Assembly (NCBI GenBank): GCA_033239525.1
Contig: BSYO01000033.1
Span: 6,687,501-6,751,500, forward strand
Origin: Nepenthes gracilis
Lineage: Eukaryota; Streptophyta; Magnoliopsida; Caryophyllales; Nepenthaceae
DNA: 64,000 nt
Direction: 5' to 3'
Below are positions 35,011 to 46,400 of the stretch, piece after piece. Within the stretch, counting starts at the first letter, position 1; the number at the start of each line of letters is the position of its first letter. The translations under genes and the position numbers were made by a program. The notes under the pieces were generated by a model, which saw only the letters and a list, made by a program, of their open reading frames with translations, did not search any database and was not told where the DNA came from.

Positions 35011-36159
35011 TGATGGGTATATCAGGAATGGGCTGAACCGAGAAAGTCAAAAGGCCTAGGACGATGGTCAACCGGAAAACAGGCCTAAAAGTGAAAAAAG
35101 CGGGCGGTCAACTCTCAAGCAGACAGTCAACTCAAACGTTGACCGTCCTCATTATGCGCACTGGGCCCAAAAAGGCTTTTCTACAGTAATGGGCCTGACT
35201 CACTCAGGCCCATGGCCCATTAGGCGGCTAATAACAGACATCCTCCACAAGGGCGGCGAACACGCACGCAGGCGGTCAACTCGAATGTTGACCATCCGCG
35301 TTTTGCACGTTGGGCCCTAATAAACCCTTCTACAGTTACGGGCCTGACCTGTTTAGGCCCACAAATTATCAAAAGGCAAACGACGGCTTTCCAATGATAT
35401 TTCACGATCTCAGTTGGCACCAAAAAGAATATTGACAATATTTGCGCCTCCCATATAAGGAAGGCGTCAGATTTTCTCCAAATCTTTGCCAGCCCAAGCT
35501 TTCCAACGGCAACATGCACGGAAGGAAAGCGCACGGTTTGGAAAGCTGTTGGCCGCCTCACAAGGAAACAATTACGATCAGCTTTGAGTCGCATCTCGCT
35601 CCGGAAAGCAAGGCCGCCAGCGGTTAGGAAGTCAATCACTCATTCCAAAGAAGGAGGATCGTCCTCTCAGCTACAAAAGAAGCCCTGGATTCACCATCCA
35701 GGGCACACGCTCAATTACGCCTTCTTCAACGCTTCCAATCGCATACGCTTCCTTCAACACTTTCAACTGCATATGCCCTCTGCGATACGATCGAGTGCTC
35801 TCAGAAATCTGCATTCTCTGCCACCTATATTCTCCCAAAAATCCTAAGGCAACAAGCGAGTCCCCACGGCCATTTACTGTCTTCCCACCTCCCAGACTCA
35901 AGAAGACCTCACGTCTCTCTTACGTCTGGATCAAACACTCTATCTCTCTCTTGCTCAATTTCAGTTTCTTTCTTTCGAAGACTGTTTTGCTGACTTGAGC
36001 GTCGGAGTGTTTTCGGTTGGACAACTTTCCGCCGAACACGCTGACCTCCTGTTCTGTTTAGTGGTGTGCAGGATCCAACTCAGGTAACGGAGCCAGAGCC
36101 GGAGCCGCGACAAGAGGATCATCCGAATCTGTTCGAAATTCGGATTTAGAGACGCATCA
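35011..36159 (+). repeat. 3' LTR of element C
   Basis: 1149 bp, TGATGGGTATATCAGG...GACGCATCA, aligned with 28881-30047 over its whole length with substitutions and short indels. The conserved 3' end reads GTTCGAAATTCGGATT...GCATCA. Followed by the CTATT target duplication. Confidence 0.9.
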
Positions 36160-36164
36160 CTATT
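36160..36164. repeat. Target-site duplication CTATT, right copy
   Basis: Identical to 28876-28880; marks the right junction of element C. Confidence 0.9.
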
Positions 36165-37345
36165 TAAAAGAAAATATTAGAAATTTAATAAATTATCTTA
36201 ATTTCTTAAAATTTCTATGCAAAGACTTCTACATGTTTTTAAATTGAATAATATAATTCCTACATATTTTAAAATTATATGTCAAAGTTTCAACATATCC
36301 ATAGTTTTTACTTAATTATTATGCATGTCATATATTTGAAAAAAACATGAAGGTAAATTATGTATTTACTTTGATGAAAGAATTATTTTGTTCGATATGA
36401 AAAAATAAGAATGTAATTATATTTGAGTAGAATTTTTAGTTTAATTTAATATGAATCGATATTAAGAATTGATAAAATATATTTAAAAAATATTATAATA
36501 TATTATTAGTAAATCGAATGTCAAAATTATTATTTATGGGTCAGAAAAATGATAATCTGCCTTGACTATTAGAATTATTTGTGGTCAATTTATCCACAGG
36601 TTATGAATAGTAGTATAGGACTTTTAGCTATATAAAAACAATCACAACTTTAATTTTGATATTTGTCATTTGTTAATGTGGTCATTACTGATCTTTAGTG
36701 TTTTATATATTTGTATAATTTTTAGTATGATTTATATATTTTCATAGTTTTGGCATGATTGAACATGAATATATGGATTTGGTTTTATTAACTTTTATTG
36801 ACTTTATTTTTATTAACTTTTCATATTAGAAGATTTAGACTAAATTATAGGAGATCGAGGTTTAAAAGAAGACTACTGGATCTAGTTTTTAGGTTGTTAG
36901 AAATGATTTAAATATTTTAATATTTTATTGGATCAGAATTATAGTTTTTAATTATAAGATTTTAGTATCTCGGTTTATATTTATATTTGGTTGATGATGA
37001 CGATGAAATTGTATATATTTAAGACAATATTTTTTTTGGGTTAATTTTAGTTTTAATGTTTTGATATTTAGATAAGATATTTTTTCTTACATTTGTTCGA
37101 TGCTAATTAATTATCAAAACTTAGAGTTACTTTCGGGTAGGACTTTTGGATCATATAATTGGATGATTATTATATTATTATTTAGACCATCTAACAATAT
37201 TTAATTTAGGTTTGTATCCTAATTTTGGTTTTGATTTAAGTCGATTAAATAAGAATTGATTTTTATGTTCGAATTTAAAACTTGATTAAAACAATTACGG
37301 ATTGAAGAATAAGTTAATTTTGATATTTCAGGATGGGGACATGAT
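36160..37345 (+). repeat. 3' LTR of chromovirus E, right portion
   Basis: Continues the LTR interrupted at 28880. It matches 21110-21730 and 22645-23393, including TATTATTTATGGGTCAGAAAAATGATAAT and the GAAATGATTTAAATATTTTAAT region, and ends near GATGGGGACATGA. Confidence 0.65.
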
Positions 37346-38029
37346 AGAAAAAATTACGTTTATGTGTGGAATAGACGCATATCAGGTGTAGATATTTTAG
37401 ACTAAATGCGCTCATCTGCGGAATAAGTATATATCTGACATGGGAATATTGGACAAAATGCGGTGATTTAGGCTATTACTATTTAGTCATAAAATATACT
37501 AATAAAAGATATTTATAATGCCTTAAAATAGTGTAAGATGGTTATCTATAATTTTTAGAGATAGAGTAATTAATTATAATTTTAAAATTAAAAATTTACG
37601 GCCAATACATACGATAAAATAAAATAAGATGAGATTCATTAAATAAAATATTTTTGTTATTTGAATCGTGTAAAGTTGGAATGGCTATGATTTTATTTTT
37701 TAATTTTTTAAAAAATATATAATTATTTTTAAAATTTTTAAAATTAATATTTTAATAAAGCCTATTACCTAAAATTTTACAATCTATACGAGCTTTTTAC
37801 ATAAATCAAACTTTCTTTCGCTGTGGACTCTAATAACGCTGTTTTTTTTTTACAATCCAAATACATTACCCCAAAAAAAAATAAAAAAAATAAAAAATAA
37901 AAGAAAAGGAGCCAATAAACCCTTCACAATTTCTCTCTCTCTCCCTACTCGCGCCACTTTTTCCTGTTTATTCCATGTCATGTCCTTGTCGTTCTTTTCT
38001 TCAAAGAAAAAGTCAATTAATTAATTAAA

Positions 38030-38215
38030 ACCGCCATCTATAGGATTTGGAGGAGCTATTTACTTTTTTTATATTTTAATTAATTATTTTTTAAATAAAT
38101 AATTATAATTTAATTAATTTTTAAAATAAAATATTACTTAATATTAATTATTTTAAAATAATTAAATTATAATTATTAATTTAAAAATAAATAATCATCG
38201 CTTAAAAAATAAGTG
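38030..38215. repeat. AT-rich palindromic MITE-like repeat, copy 1
   Basis: Contains ATAAATAATTATAATTTAAT followed about 80 bp later by its near reverse complement ATTAAATTATAATTATTAAT. Related blocks occur at about 44690-44875 and 59850-59985. No clear target duplication. Confidence 0.45.
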
Positions 38216-38333
38216 TTTTCATCCCAGTCTATCATTTGTGTCACATTCCTCCCAACGGCTACCACTGCGGTTCACATTCCGAAAAGAAGCGAGGGAGAAA
38301 GAAGGGAGGTTGTAACTGCATGTTCTGTTCTCT

Positions 38334-38445
38334 CGTAATTAAGAAAATTTATTATTTTAAATATTTAGATTAATTTAAAAATAAAAATTAATATTTATTT
38401 TATATTTTAATAATTTATTCTAATTTTTATTTTTTTCTTAATTAA
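38334..38445. repeat. AT-rich inverted repeat
   Basis: TAATTAAGAAAATTTATTA at the left is mirrored by a TTTTTTTCTTAATTAAT-like right arm. The ~110-bp palindrome could be a MITE remnant or chance AT richness. Confidence 0.35.
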
Positions 38446-39009
38446 TATGGGTTTTTAAAATAATAAGGAAAGTACGTTAGTGACGAGTCCCAAAGTTGGT
38501 TAAATCAACTTTACTTTAAATTAACATAATATAAAATTAATTAATAGATACTAAATTATATTATGATTAATTAATAATACCACTTTTTATCAAATTAGCA
38601 ACAATTTTAATTATTTCTAAATATTAAAATAGTTCTTACTTTTCAGTTTAAATTAAAAAAATATTTTTTTTAAAAATAATAAAATAGTCTTATGCGTTGG
38701 AAATGCATTGAAATGTATGAGAGTTTAGAAGAAAAATAATAAATATTTTAACATGTATTATAAAGTATTGATCAGATGTCATTATTTGACACATTAGATA
38801 CTAAAATACCATTTCAAATAATATATAGGTGATGTTCTAACATGTAATTGGGGACGGAGTTGCACTTCGAGGGTTTAACACAAGTCCCAAATCAGGTTAA
38901 CACATAGGTATATGATTTTTTTCACACATCATAAACCTCAAACTTAGAGCGGTGAGCGAAATCCGATAAATAATAAGAAGGCAATAATAATCAAATCTTA
39001 TATTGTTAT

Positions 39010-39903
39010 TGTTAAAGGGATCCCTAAAACTAATTAGCACGGGTCAACAAGAACATGCCGAGCATGACCTAATGAATTAGGGCCCAAGAAGGAGTCTTGC
39101 AATCAAAGCCTAGCCAAAATCTGATGAATTGAAGCTAATCGATTAAATTATCAGATGATTAAGATTTCAAGTTCAAATAAGACCCAAAAGGTGGTTAATG
39201 TTGTACCAAAAAAGTGGGTTAAGGGATATTAAATTGATTTGATAAGTGGCCAGGTAATTCTCTAAAGTTAGTATTCTTCACTTCTGCTAATCACTTATTG
39301 AATCAGTATGATTCGCACTATCTAGCACAAACGAACTTATCATGACGCAAGACTCTGAACATGAGTGGTGGCTAGTAACCTAAACGGTTAGCAACCAATG
39401 CAACTTTGAGGTTATGACCTGTCACCCTATTAAGGAAGAACTGCTATTGGTTTTTAAATCACTAGAAATACTAACTATCTCATTAAAAGAAGGGAATCGA
39501 ACAATCAAAATCTGAGGAGGAAGTAAATATTATCATACTAGCCTTAGAACATTTTGGTCTTCAGCATATTAACTAAACCTCCAAGGTTCAATCTTACAGT
39601 ATTTAACTTATAGAGAAAGAGGTTCGTAGCTTGTATTCCAAAACACTTCATCCTTTCCATAAGATATGAAGCTTAATCTTCCATTCCTCAATTCTCTCTC
39701 TTTCTCCCTCTTCTCTACCTTAATTATTAGGCCCTAAAAAACTAACTTAAATATTGAAGGATAACTCAAAAAGTAAGTTCTAATTCTACTAAAGAACTTA
39801 TTCTAATTTATGGTATGTAGGCTCTAGTTAGAAAGGTTTAAGAGCCTAATTTAAAATTTCTTTGACCAAAATTTAGATACAAGCTATTTATTAGTTGCAT
39901 CAC
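39010..39903 (+). repeat. Left LTR of element H (approximate)
   Basis: Starts TGTTAAAGGGATCCC. Similarity to 41852-42654 holds through CTCTCTTTCTCCCTCTTC and beyond. The end is placed at a GTTGCATCA by analogy with Tat-type LTR ends. Confidence 0.5.
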
Positions 39904-40297
39904 ATGTGGAGACAAGTTAGTTAACTTGTTCCCCTAAAATAGGAAGAACACACCCATGAAGTTTCATGGACCATTCACCATATGGTGAAAAATAGAGCTC
40001 ATGGCTAGTCGAGTGAAATTCCTCGAAATATTCCCTCACATAACGTCCCCCCTAATGGTAGCTAATCAAGCACCCATTCCAAGCAATATCAGAAATAGGA
40101 GCGATGATGCCTAATTGTAGGATATGTTGTAGATGCTAACATCCCTTCGGGATAGTTTTAAGGACTAGCCTCATTAGGTTGAGGTCCCACTACCTTAAGT
40201 TTCAACCTCGAAAAGAGGTCAAAGGATAAAAAAAAAATTCTCTTTAAAAAGATGTAAGCTCAACCTAAGTTGCTAATGGACCATGAGGCACATTATT

Positions 40298-40996
40298 TGT
40301 AGAGTCCCACATTGGATTGGAGGGGGGAACGAAGCGTGCCTTATAAGGGTGTGTATACCTTTTTATTGTGGACGCGTCCTGAGAGCCTGTGGGAGGGTTC
40401 ATCAGGAGAAAACCTTGAGGCTTGTGTATGGCTGGAGACGTCGGAAAGTTCTCCCAAGTTAAAGAGGACAATATCTCGCCATGTTGTGCGGCAGCTTTTC
40501 CACTCTGGGAGACGCATTTTAGGGGCGGTAGATGCCATCTGCCAGGAACAAAACCGTGCGCCTGTGTGGTAAAGTGGATAATATTCATAAGTGGGTACCT
40601 GAGGACATTACAAATGGTATCAGAGACGGGACTTGGGTTGGATGTGCCAGCGAAGACGCTGGGCTCCCAAGGATGGTGGATTATAGAGTCCCACATCGGA
40701 TTGGAGGGGAAAACGAAGCATGCCTTATAAAGGCGTGGGGACCTCTTTCTTGTAGATGCGTCCTGGGAGCCTATAGGGGGGTTTGCCAGGAGAAAATCTT
40801 GAGGCCTGTGTATGGATGGAGATGTCGAAAAGTTCTCCCAGGCCAAAGAGGACAATATCTCGTCACGCTGTGCTGCTGCTGCGCCACTCTGGCGGACGCG
40901 TTTTGGGGGCGATGGAGGTCGTCTGTCAGGAACAAAACCGTATACCTGTGTGGTAAAGTAGACAATATTCATAAGCGGGTACCCAAAAACGTTATA
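40298..40996 (+). mobile_element. TRIM-type non-autonomous LTR element, nearly complete
   Basis: Two LTRs of about 315 bp (40298-40612 and 40682-40996) flank a 69-bp interior. Each LTR has AGTCCCACAT(T/C)GGATTGGAGGGG near the start, then GAACGAAGC(G/A)TGCCTTATAA, GAGGACAATATCTCG and CCGT...CCTGTGTGGTAAAGT. The interior starts AATGGTATCAGAGACGGGAC, a good initiator-tRNA-Met primer site, and ends with a GGATGGTGGA purine-rich stretch. Flanks are TTATT (40293-40297) and CTATT (40997-41001), a probable target duplication with one mismatch. There is no coding capacity: ORFs here such as 40265-40972 (minus) are incidental. Same family as the array at 26861-27465. Confidence 0.85.
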
Positions 40997-41299
40997 CTAT
41001 TGGCCCATTTTCTTGCATCTCAAAGGTCAATTCAACATAGGAGATGGGGAATAAACCCAAGAAAGATGAAATCTCTGATGCACTTGGAATTCTAAATGAC
41101 ATTCTCGCTTAGAGTAGGGGTCCAGAAGTGGAACCCCGAGTATCCTCCCATCTAAGAAGATATCATGCATATATGCTAATAGCTTAAAACTAAGGACCTT
41201 TATCAATGCAAAAAGAATAATTTCCATGAATGAAATGGAAGAAAGAATAAAAGGGTTAGAGAATCATGTCTCCTGAGAGGATGCTTCCAATTATGTGGC

Positions 41300-41490
41300 C
41301 CAAATGAGCTGTACCTTATTTAACTATGAAATGGGAGGCATGCCCTCCCCCTAAGGTTTAAAATGTCAACACTGGAATCATACGATGTAAGTGTTGATCC
41401 AATACATTATTTTGACCACTTCTACAACTTGCTCGGCTTCCAAGGCCTGGGGATGTTCCTAATACCTTTATTTTTCCTTAACATTAAAGG
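41300..41490 (+). pseudogene. Gag-like remnant of element H
   Basis: Allowing one frameshift, translation reads RFKMSTLESYDVSVDPIHYF then DHFYNLLGFQG, resembling the capsid start of Tat-type gypsy gag proteins (R-F-K-M-P-T-x-x-x-Y-D-G-x-x-D-P). Nothing of pol is recognisable before the second LTR. Confidence 0.5.
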
Positions 41491-41851
41491 AAAATGTTAG
41501 GATTTTATTCTAAAGACTAGGATTGAATTCCATCTTGACACTTTAGGAATTGACCAACTAGTTCTTGGTCCATTTTGCCTCTAGGAGGAGGAAAAAAAAA
41601 ACCAATCCTAGCACTTTATAAAGGTCAAATAAGCAATTAACAAGTGCTGCAAATGCTTCCTCAACTGATTTAACATAGAATACAAGAGCATCTCAAAGTT
41701 TCAATAATGTGGTTAAATTGAATTTCTTTATGGTAACTATTTAGCCTGATAATTTTTTCTAATCACTAGTTTAATAATGCTCTAAGAAATTCTTGGAGGT
41801 AGAAGTAATTTCCCAATATTAAGTTTATTTAAGCCCATTAGCCTTGTCCAT

Positions 41852-42654
41852 TGATATAAAGGGTGGCCTAAAACTAATCAGTACAGGCTAGTAGGAAAAT
41901 ACCCAAATGATGCCCTATGGATCAAGGCCCAAGGAGTTCTGCAACTAAAGTCTAGTTGAAATCTAAAAAAGTTAATCAAGTTGGTTAAATAATAATTGTT
42001 GATAGTTAATATTTCAGGTTGAGATCATATTCCAGGAGGTGGCTAACGCTGAGTCAAAAAGGTAGATTGAAGGATGTCATGTTGATTTACAAAGCTATTG
42101 CCTCACCCCTTATACTTGGCCAATATTTTATAATTTAGTGATCATCCCTCGATTATATATGATTGGCACATTTTAGTACAAACTATACTCACTATTACGC
42201 ATAGCCTAAGAAGTGTGGTAGTTGTAAACTTAAACAATATGTAACCAACCCAACTTTTGAATTGTGGTTGATATCCCGATTAAAGGAGAACTATTGTCGG
42301 TCTTTAAACTGTTATAAATATTAACCCTTTCATCACAAGAAAGGGATCCAACAATTAAAATCTTAGAGAAATAAATTATTATCATATTGAATGTTAGAGT
42401 ATTTTGGTTTTCAACAAATCAACTAACCTCTATGGTTCAAACCTGCAATATTTGTTAAAAATGTGTTTTAGAATTTACCATTTGAAATATTTTATCCTAT
42501 TCATAATATACGAAGCTTAGTCTTCTCTCTTTCTCCCCCTCTTACTTTCCCAACTGTTATGCCTAGAAACTCGATTATAAGATTCAAAAACTCAATTCAA
42601 AAACTCTAAAACTAAAATTCAGATTGATGATACACATTAATATTAGTTAGATTT
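41852..42654 (+). repeat. Right LTR of element H (approximate)
   Basis: Aligns with 39010-39903; starts TGATATAAAGGGTGGCC. Similarity fades after about 42620. Confidence 0.5.
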
Positions 42655-43336
42655 GGCTAAAAGGAATGAATAGTATTATCAATGATAAGTAACGTTTGGT
42701 ACAAATGAAGTCCATAAAATCTGTATGACTTTGCACCAAAGGAAATTGACTAATAGGCATAGACTTATAAAAAAAGAAAAGTGGGGTTGGGGGTGGGTAA
42801 CGATTTCTCATAATTGAAGTGGTTGATAAAGCCTAGAATCTATGTTTAGTTGCAGTAGGAATCAATTTTTGAGTAACTACTCCTCCTGTCATTCTGCCTT
42901 CTTTATGAAGTCTTCAACATTGAAAAGAAAACGCACACTGATCAAATTCAAATTTTAAGTGGCTGAAGTTAACTTCTGAAATGAACCAATTTATTTTTAT
43001 TTTTAAATTTTTGTGTAATATTAGCTGTGACAACGGCATTAATGCCCTATGTCAGCTCTCTAACAAAAGAAATTACTCTACCTTATTTTAATTATACGAC
43101 GTTTACATAGTCAATTTTATTTTGTAAGGCTTTAAATTTTATGGTTTGCTTTTACACATAAAGGCGTGTCTGCTGCATGCCTAGATCGTCCATTAAGCTG
43201 CCATTAAGTCGCATGCACCTACCCATTTCTTTTTCTCCCCTCACACCCTCGAGCGAAAAAAGAGGGGCAGCCCTACAACGTTTCTGTCCCTTCCTCATCA
43301 TCCCCGCCATTGTCACTGAAATCAAAGAAGGAAGCC
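42655..43336 (+). promoter_or_regulatory. Upstream region of the QRT3-like gene
   Basis: About 680 bp between element H and the start codon. It should contain the promoter and 5' UTR, but I see no convincing TATA box at a fixed distance. Overlapping short ORFs at 43177-43479 are out of frame and not part of the gene. CTTCCTCATCATCCCCGCC-type pyrimidine-rich sequence precedes the ATG by about 45 bases and looks like 5' UTR. Confidence 0.4.
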
Positions 43337-43498
43337 ATGGGAGTGATGCTTGCGTTTGGTTTCCTGTTGTTGCTGTTGTTCACAGAGGATGCCCATTCCT
43401 CCATTCTTCAACGACGACGACGACAACTGCGGGCATTTCAATCAAAACTTCAACACAAGTTCACTCCTTCACAGAATGATGCGCCAGTACCCAAAACA
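43337..43498 (+). CDS. QRT3-like: QRT3-like exon 1 (signal peptide)
   Basis: Encodes 54 residues: a signal peptide, an arginine-rich stretch (QRRRRQLRAFQSK) and a variable linker ending PVPKT. The donor GTAAAA at 43499 keeps phase 0; reading on would end at a stop after KDS. Confidence 0.88.
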
Positions 43499-46400
43499 GT
43501 AAAAGATTCATGAAGCTCTCTTTCTTTTTCATTTTCGGTTTTCAATGTTTGTTCAAATCAGTGAAACCCTTTTCTCAAACGATGTCTGAGTCGAATGATG
43601 GAGCGTTTTGGATTGTGGGCAGGAGGGAAGAGTGATATACCCGATAGGGTACGGAGCAGACCCGACGGGAGCGGCGGACAGCAGCGATGCGATCCTCGAA
43701 GCGGTGGCTGATGCGTTCCGAGTGCAGAAGGGACTTCAATTGTTGCCGTCTGTCAACGACTTGGGAGGTGTCACCATTGATTTCCAGGGTGGCAACTTCA
43801 ACGTCTCCAAGCCCATCTCTTTTCCTCCTCAAGGTGGTGGCAATCTTCTGGTCAGTCTCCCCTTCACCATCCACAAAAAAATCACAGTCATTTTCTTTTT
43901 TAAAATTTAATAAATATTTAGCTACGTACTCAGTCTTATTGATTAATTTTTTTTTTCAAATTAACACAGTTGACACAAAAAAAATGAAAATTTGGTATGC
44001 TAAATATCGATTTTGATCGATTTGATGCGGTTTAATTTGATCAATATTTATATTAATTAAATTAATTTGAATTAATATGTAGTTATAAATAAAATTAACT
44101 TAATTTAAAAAAATTACAATATTTTTAAACTTTTTTTTTTTCATTTTGATGGAAAAAATTATTACATATTTATATAAAAAAAATTCTTTGAATTAAAAAT
44201 AACCCGGTTGGCCGTTCTCTATCTCAAACTATCGTTACAGCAAGTTCTTAAAGTTTAATCGAGTAATCTTAAACTTTTTTATCCAAAAAAAAAAAGAAAA
44301 AGTTATATTTGATTTTAAAAAAAAAAAAATTTAGAAAACTAATAATTAATAAATAATAGAAAATGAAACTCAAATTCAAATGAAATACAAATGCTGATGA
44401 GAAATTAAAGTAAATGTAAATGCAAAAGGCGGGAAAGAAGACGATCCCAACTAAAACCTCCAGCAATAAAATTCTCACGTGGGATTTTGCCACGTGTCCA
44501 TGAAAGTCTAGTTTACTAAATAAAAATTTTATAAAATATAGCAGTAATTAATATTATTATTTGATAATCATACATTTTTAATAAACAAATAATTTATATG
44601 CAGCTTTAATTCTAATTTTATATTTTAAGAGCTGATAAAATCGTAAAATGTCATAATATATATATAAATATTATATTATATATTCTACGAAAACATGGAG
44701 GCTTTTAATTTTTTTCAATTTAATTATTTATTTTTGATAAATAATTATAATTTAATTATTTTAAAATAATTAATTTTAATAAAAATTTTTATTTTTTAAA
44801 AAATAATTAAATTATAATTATTTTTTAAAAAATAAATAACTAAAATATAAAAAATAAGCTTCTTTATTTCTATAAAAGACTAAACCTGCCCAAAATCCCA
44901 TTGCCATATGTGCAGTAAATTTAAGGAGAATTCCTTTTACACGCAACTCTATTTATATAACATTTAAAATTTAAAACTACTAAATATTACTCAACCTTTA
45001 ATATAAAAATAGTATTGGCTAATCAATCATCTTTCTCAGTAACTCGTCAAATGAAAGTCTCTACTTATCATTAAATTAAAATAGGAGACTTACACATTAG
45101 ACAAATATTGTATAACAAGAAAAATTGTGTTTTTTTTTTTGGTTAATAGAAGTTTTAAAGTGTCATTAGGTAGGGTTGGTTATATAGAATTATTTTAGCA
45201 TTTTGGTCAATTTTGTGTAATGTTTATTAAAAATATAAACTCATACACAGTACAAATCAAATAGATTTTAACATATATTGTTTAGCTAACATGATTATTT
45301 TACTGATTAGTTTTACATGACGCATGACTTCACCTTCTCCTTCTTTGTAGAGAAACTTTGTTTGAAGGAATAACCCATAAATTTTGATGCGTACCTGAAT
45401 CCGACTTCGAATAGATTCAAATTCTTCTGGATGATTTGAACCGGTTCCGTTTACTGAGTGTGAATTCTGCACACCACTAAAGCGAACAAGAGGTTAGTGT
45501 GTCGGCGGGAGGTTATCCCACCGAAAACACTCCGACGCTCTAGTCAGTAAAGCCTCCTATGATAGGGAAGGTAATGCTGAAAAGCGAGAGAAAGTAAGAG
45601 GATTTGAAGTACTAGTTTGTCGAGGACGTGAGCGATCGATTCTTACTCACAGAGAGCATAGGGGGACGATGTTCCGAAAGCGTGGAAGCTTTCGGGAACG
45701 ACTCTCGGAGAGCCTGATTAGGTCTCCAGGAAGTTGGAGGCCTCTGGTGGGATCTGAACGTCTGGAAGAGTGGAAGAGACGATGGGTCTCCGTCCAGTAC
45801 TCTGTCAGCGTTCGTGGATGTGAGAGTTTTCTCTGTGTACGTAAGCAAGAGTTTGGGTATGTGAGAGATCGTCTTTGTAAACCATAAATTGCCTGTAAGA
45901 GCCTCTCGTGTGTAAGTAAGAATGTCTTTTTCTCAAAATGTGTCAATAAGAAGCCGTAAGCAAAGATCGGTCCCTTGAATCAGAATTCTAGGGTTTATTT
46001 ATGGTTGACAGGGTGATCTCCCTCCTTTAGAATATGTGATCCCTGTGTTATTCTTGTTGGGGTAAGTCACTCCCTTGTGGGTGATTCAACAAACCGGTTC
46101 GTCGTCGGAGGATTTCCGGAGAGCAAATGATGGAATTCATTTGCTGGAAATTCGGAGAACATTAGCCGGTCAACGGATGTTAACCGGCTGGAAGACAAAT
46201 CCGGTCAACAGGAGGTTGACCGGCTGGAAGGCAGAGGACGGTCAACGGAAGGTTGATCGGATCCGGTCAATGGAAGGTTGACCGGATAAGGCTGAAAAGG
46301 AAATCGGAAGAGGATTTCCGAAAAGCATTTTCGGAGTAGAAAATGCGGGAATGCATTTTGGCAAGAATGGATTTCCGGTTGGAAATTGGGTGCCAGCTCA

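Larger units (their letters stand above)
28881..36159 (+). mobile_element. Tat-like Ty3/gypsy element C, internally deleted, with antisense ORF
   Basis: Complete LTR-to-LTR structure of 7279 bp. LTRs at 28881-30047 and 35011-36159 begin TGATGGGTAT and end GCATCA; a CTATT duplication flanks them. After the left LTR is TTGGTGCCGTCTGTGGGAA, the primer-site context typical of Tat-type plant gypsy elements. Inside are a gag start (MVNTR...), an integrase C-terminus (31419-31702), tandem repeats (31880-32520), and a minus-strand gene-like ORF (32724-34466). Protease, RT, RNase H and the integrase core are missing, so it must depend on another element for movement. A ~690-bp duplication covers the LTR end and gag start. 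It sits inside the 3' LTR of chromovirus E and is therefore younger than E. Confidence 0.9.
20850..37345 (+). mobile_element. Ty3/gypsy chromovirus E, decayed, host of three later insertions
   Basis: AT-rich long terminal repeats (20850 to about 23393 and about 28125-37345) flank a degenerate gag-pol. The repeats share TATGTATGTTTTTTATTTAAAAGAAAAT-like blocks, the TATTTATGGGCCAGAAAAGTAAT motif and many others. A primer-binding-like TGGTATCAGAAAGTTGG follows the left LTR at 23402, close to an initiator-tRNA-Met site. The 5' LTR lacks the first ~480 bp present in the 3' LTR. Later insertions are a possible solo LTR (21741-22644), a TRIM array (26861-27465) and the Tat-like element C (28881-36159). 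The pol order with integrase followed by a chromodomain-like C-terminus places it with Del/Tekay-type chromoviruses. Stops are abundant, so it is inactive. Confidence 0.75.
37346..39009. other. AT-rich intergenic region without recognised genes
   Basis: Very AT-rich, with palindromic AT blocks (annotated separately) and a CTCTCTCTCTC run near 37930. A stretch at 37980-38030 and one at 38225-38335 have higher GC but no open frame of interest. Confidence 0.5.
39010..42654 (+). mobile_element. Degenerate gypsy-like LTR element H, hosting a TRIM
   Basis: Two related ~0.8-0.9 kb sequences, about 39010-39903 and 41852-42654, appear in the same orientation. Shared blocks include CCTAAAACTAATCAG-type starts, GGTGGCTAACGCTGAGTCAAAAAGG against GGTGGTTAATGTTGTACCAAAAAAG, TAAAGGAGAACTATTG against TAAGGAAGAACTGCTATTG, and CTCTCTTTCTCCCCCTCTT. 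They are interpreted as its LTRs. Between them is a gag-like remnant (41310-41480) and the TRIM at 40298-40996. Most of the coding region is missing. Boundaries at the right are approximate and no target duplication was identified. Confidence 0.6.

Noticed and set aside
40265..40972. 235-codon minus-strand ORF
   Set aside because: It spans both LTRs of the TRIM element and shows an internal repeat that mirrors the LTR duplication. No protein family was recognised.
40298..40996. Cassandra-type TRIM with an embedded 5S RNA promoter
   Set aside because: No 5S-like A-box/C-box segment was seen in the LTRs; the LTR sequence is of another TRIM type.
43177..43479. 100-codon ORF overlapping QRT3-like exon 1
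   Set aside because: It is in a different frame from the exon, has no family similarity, and the true frame begins at 43337 with a signal peptide.
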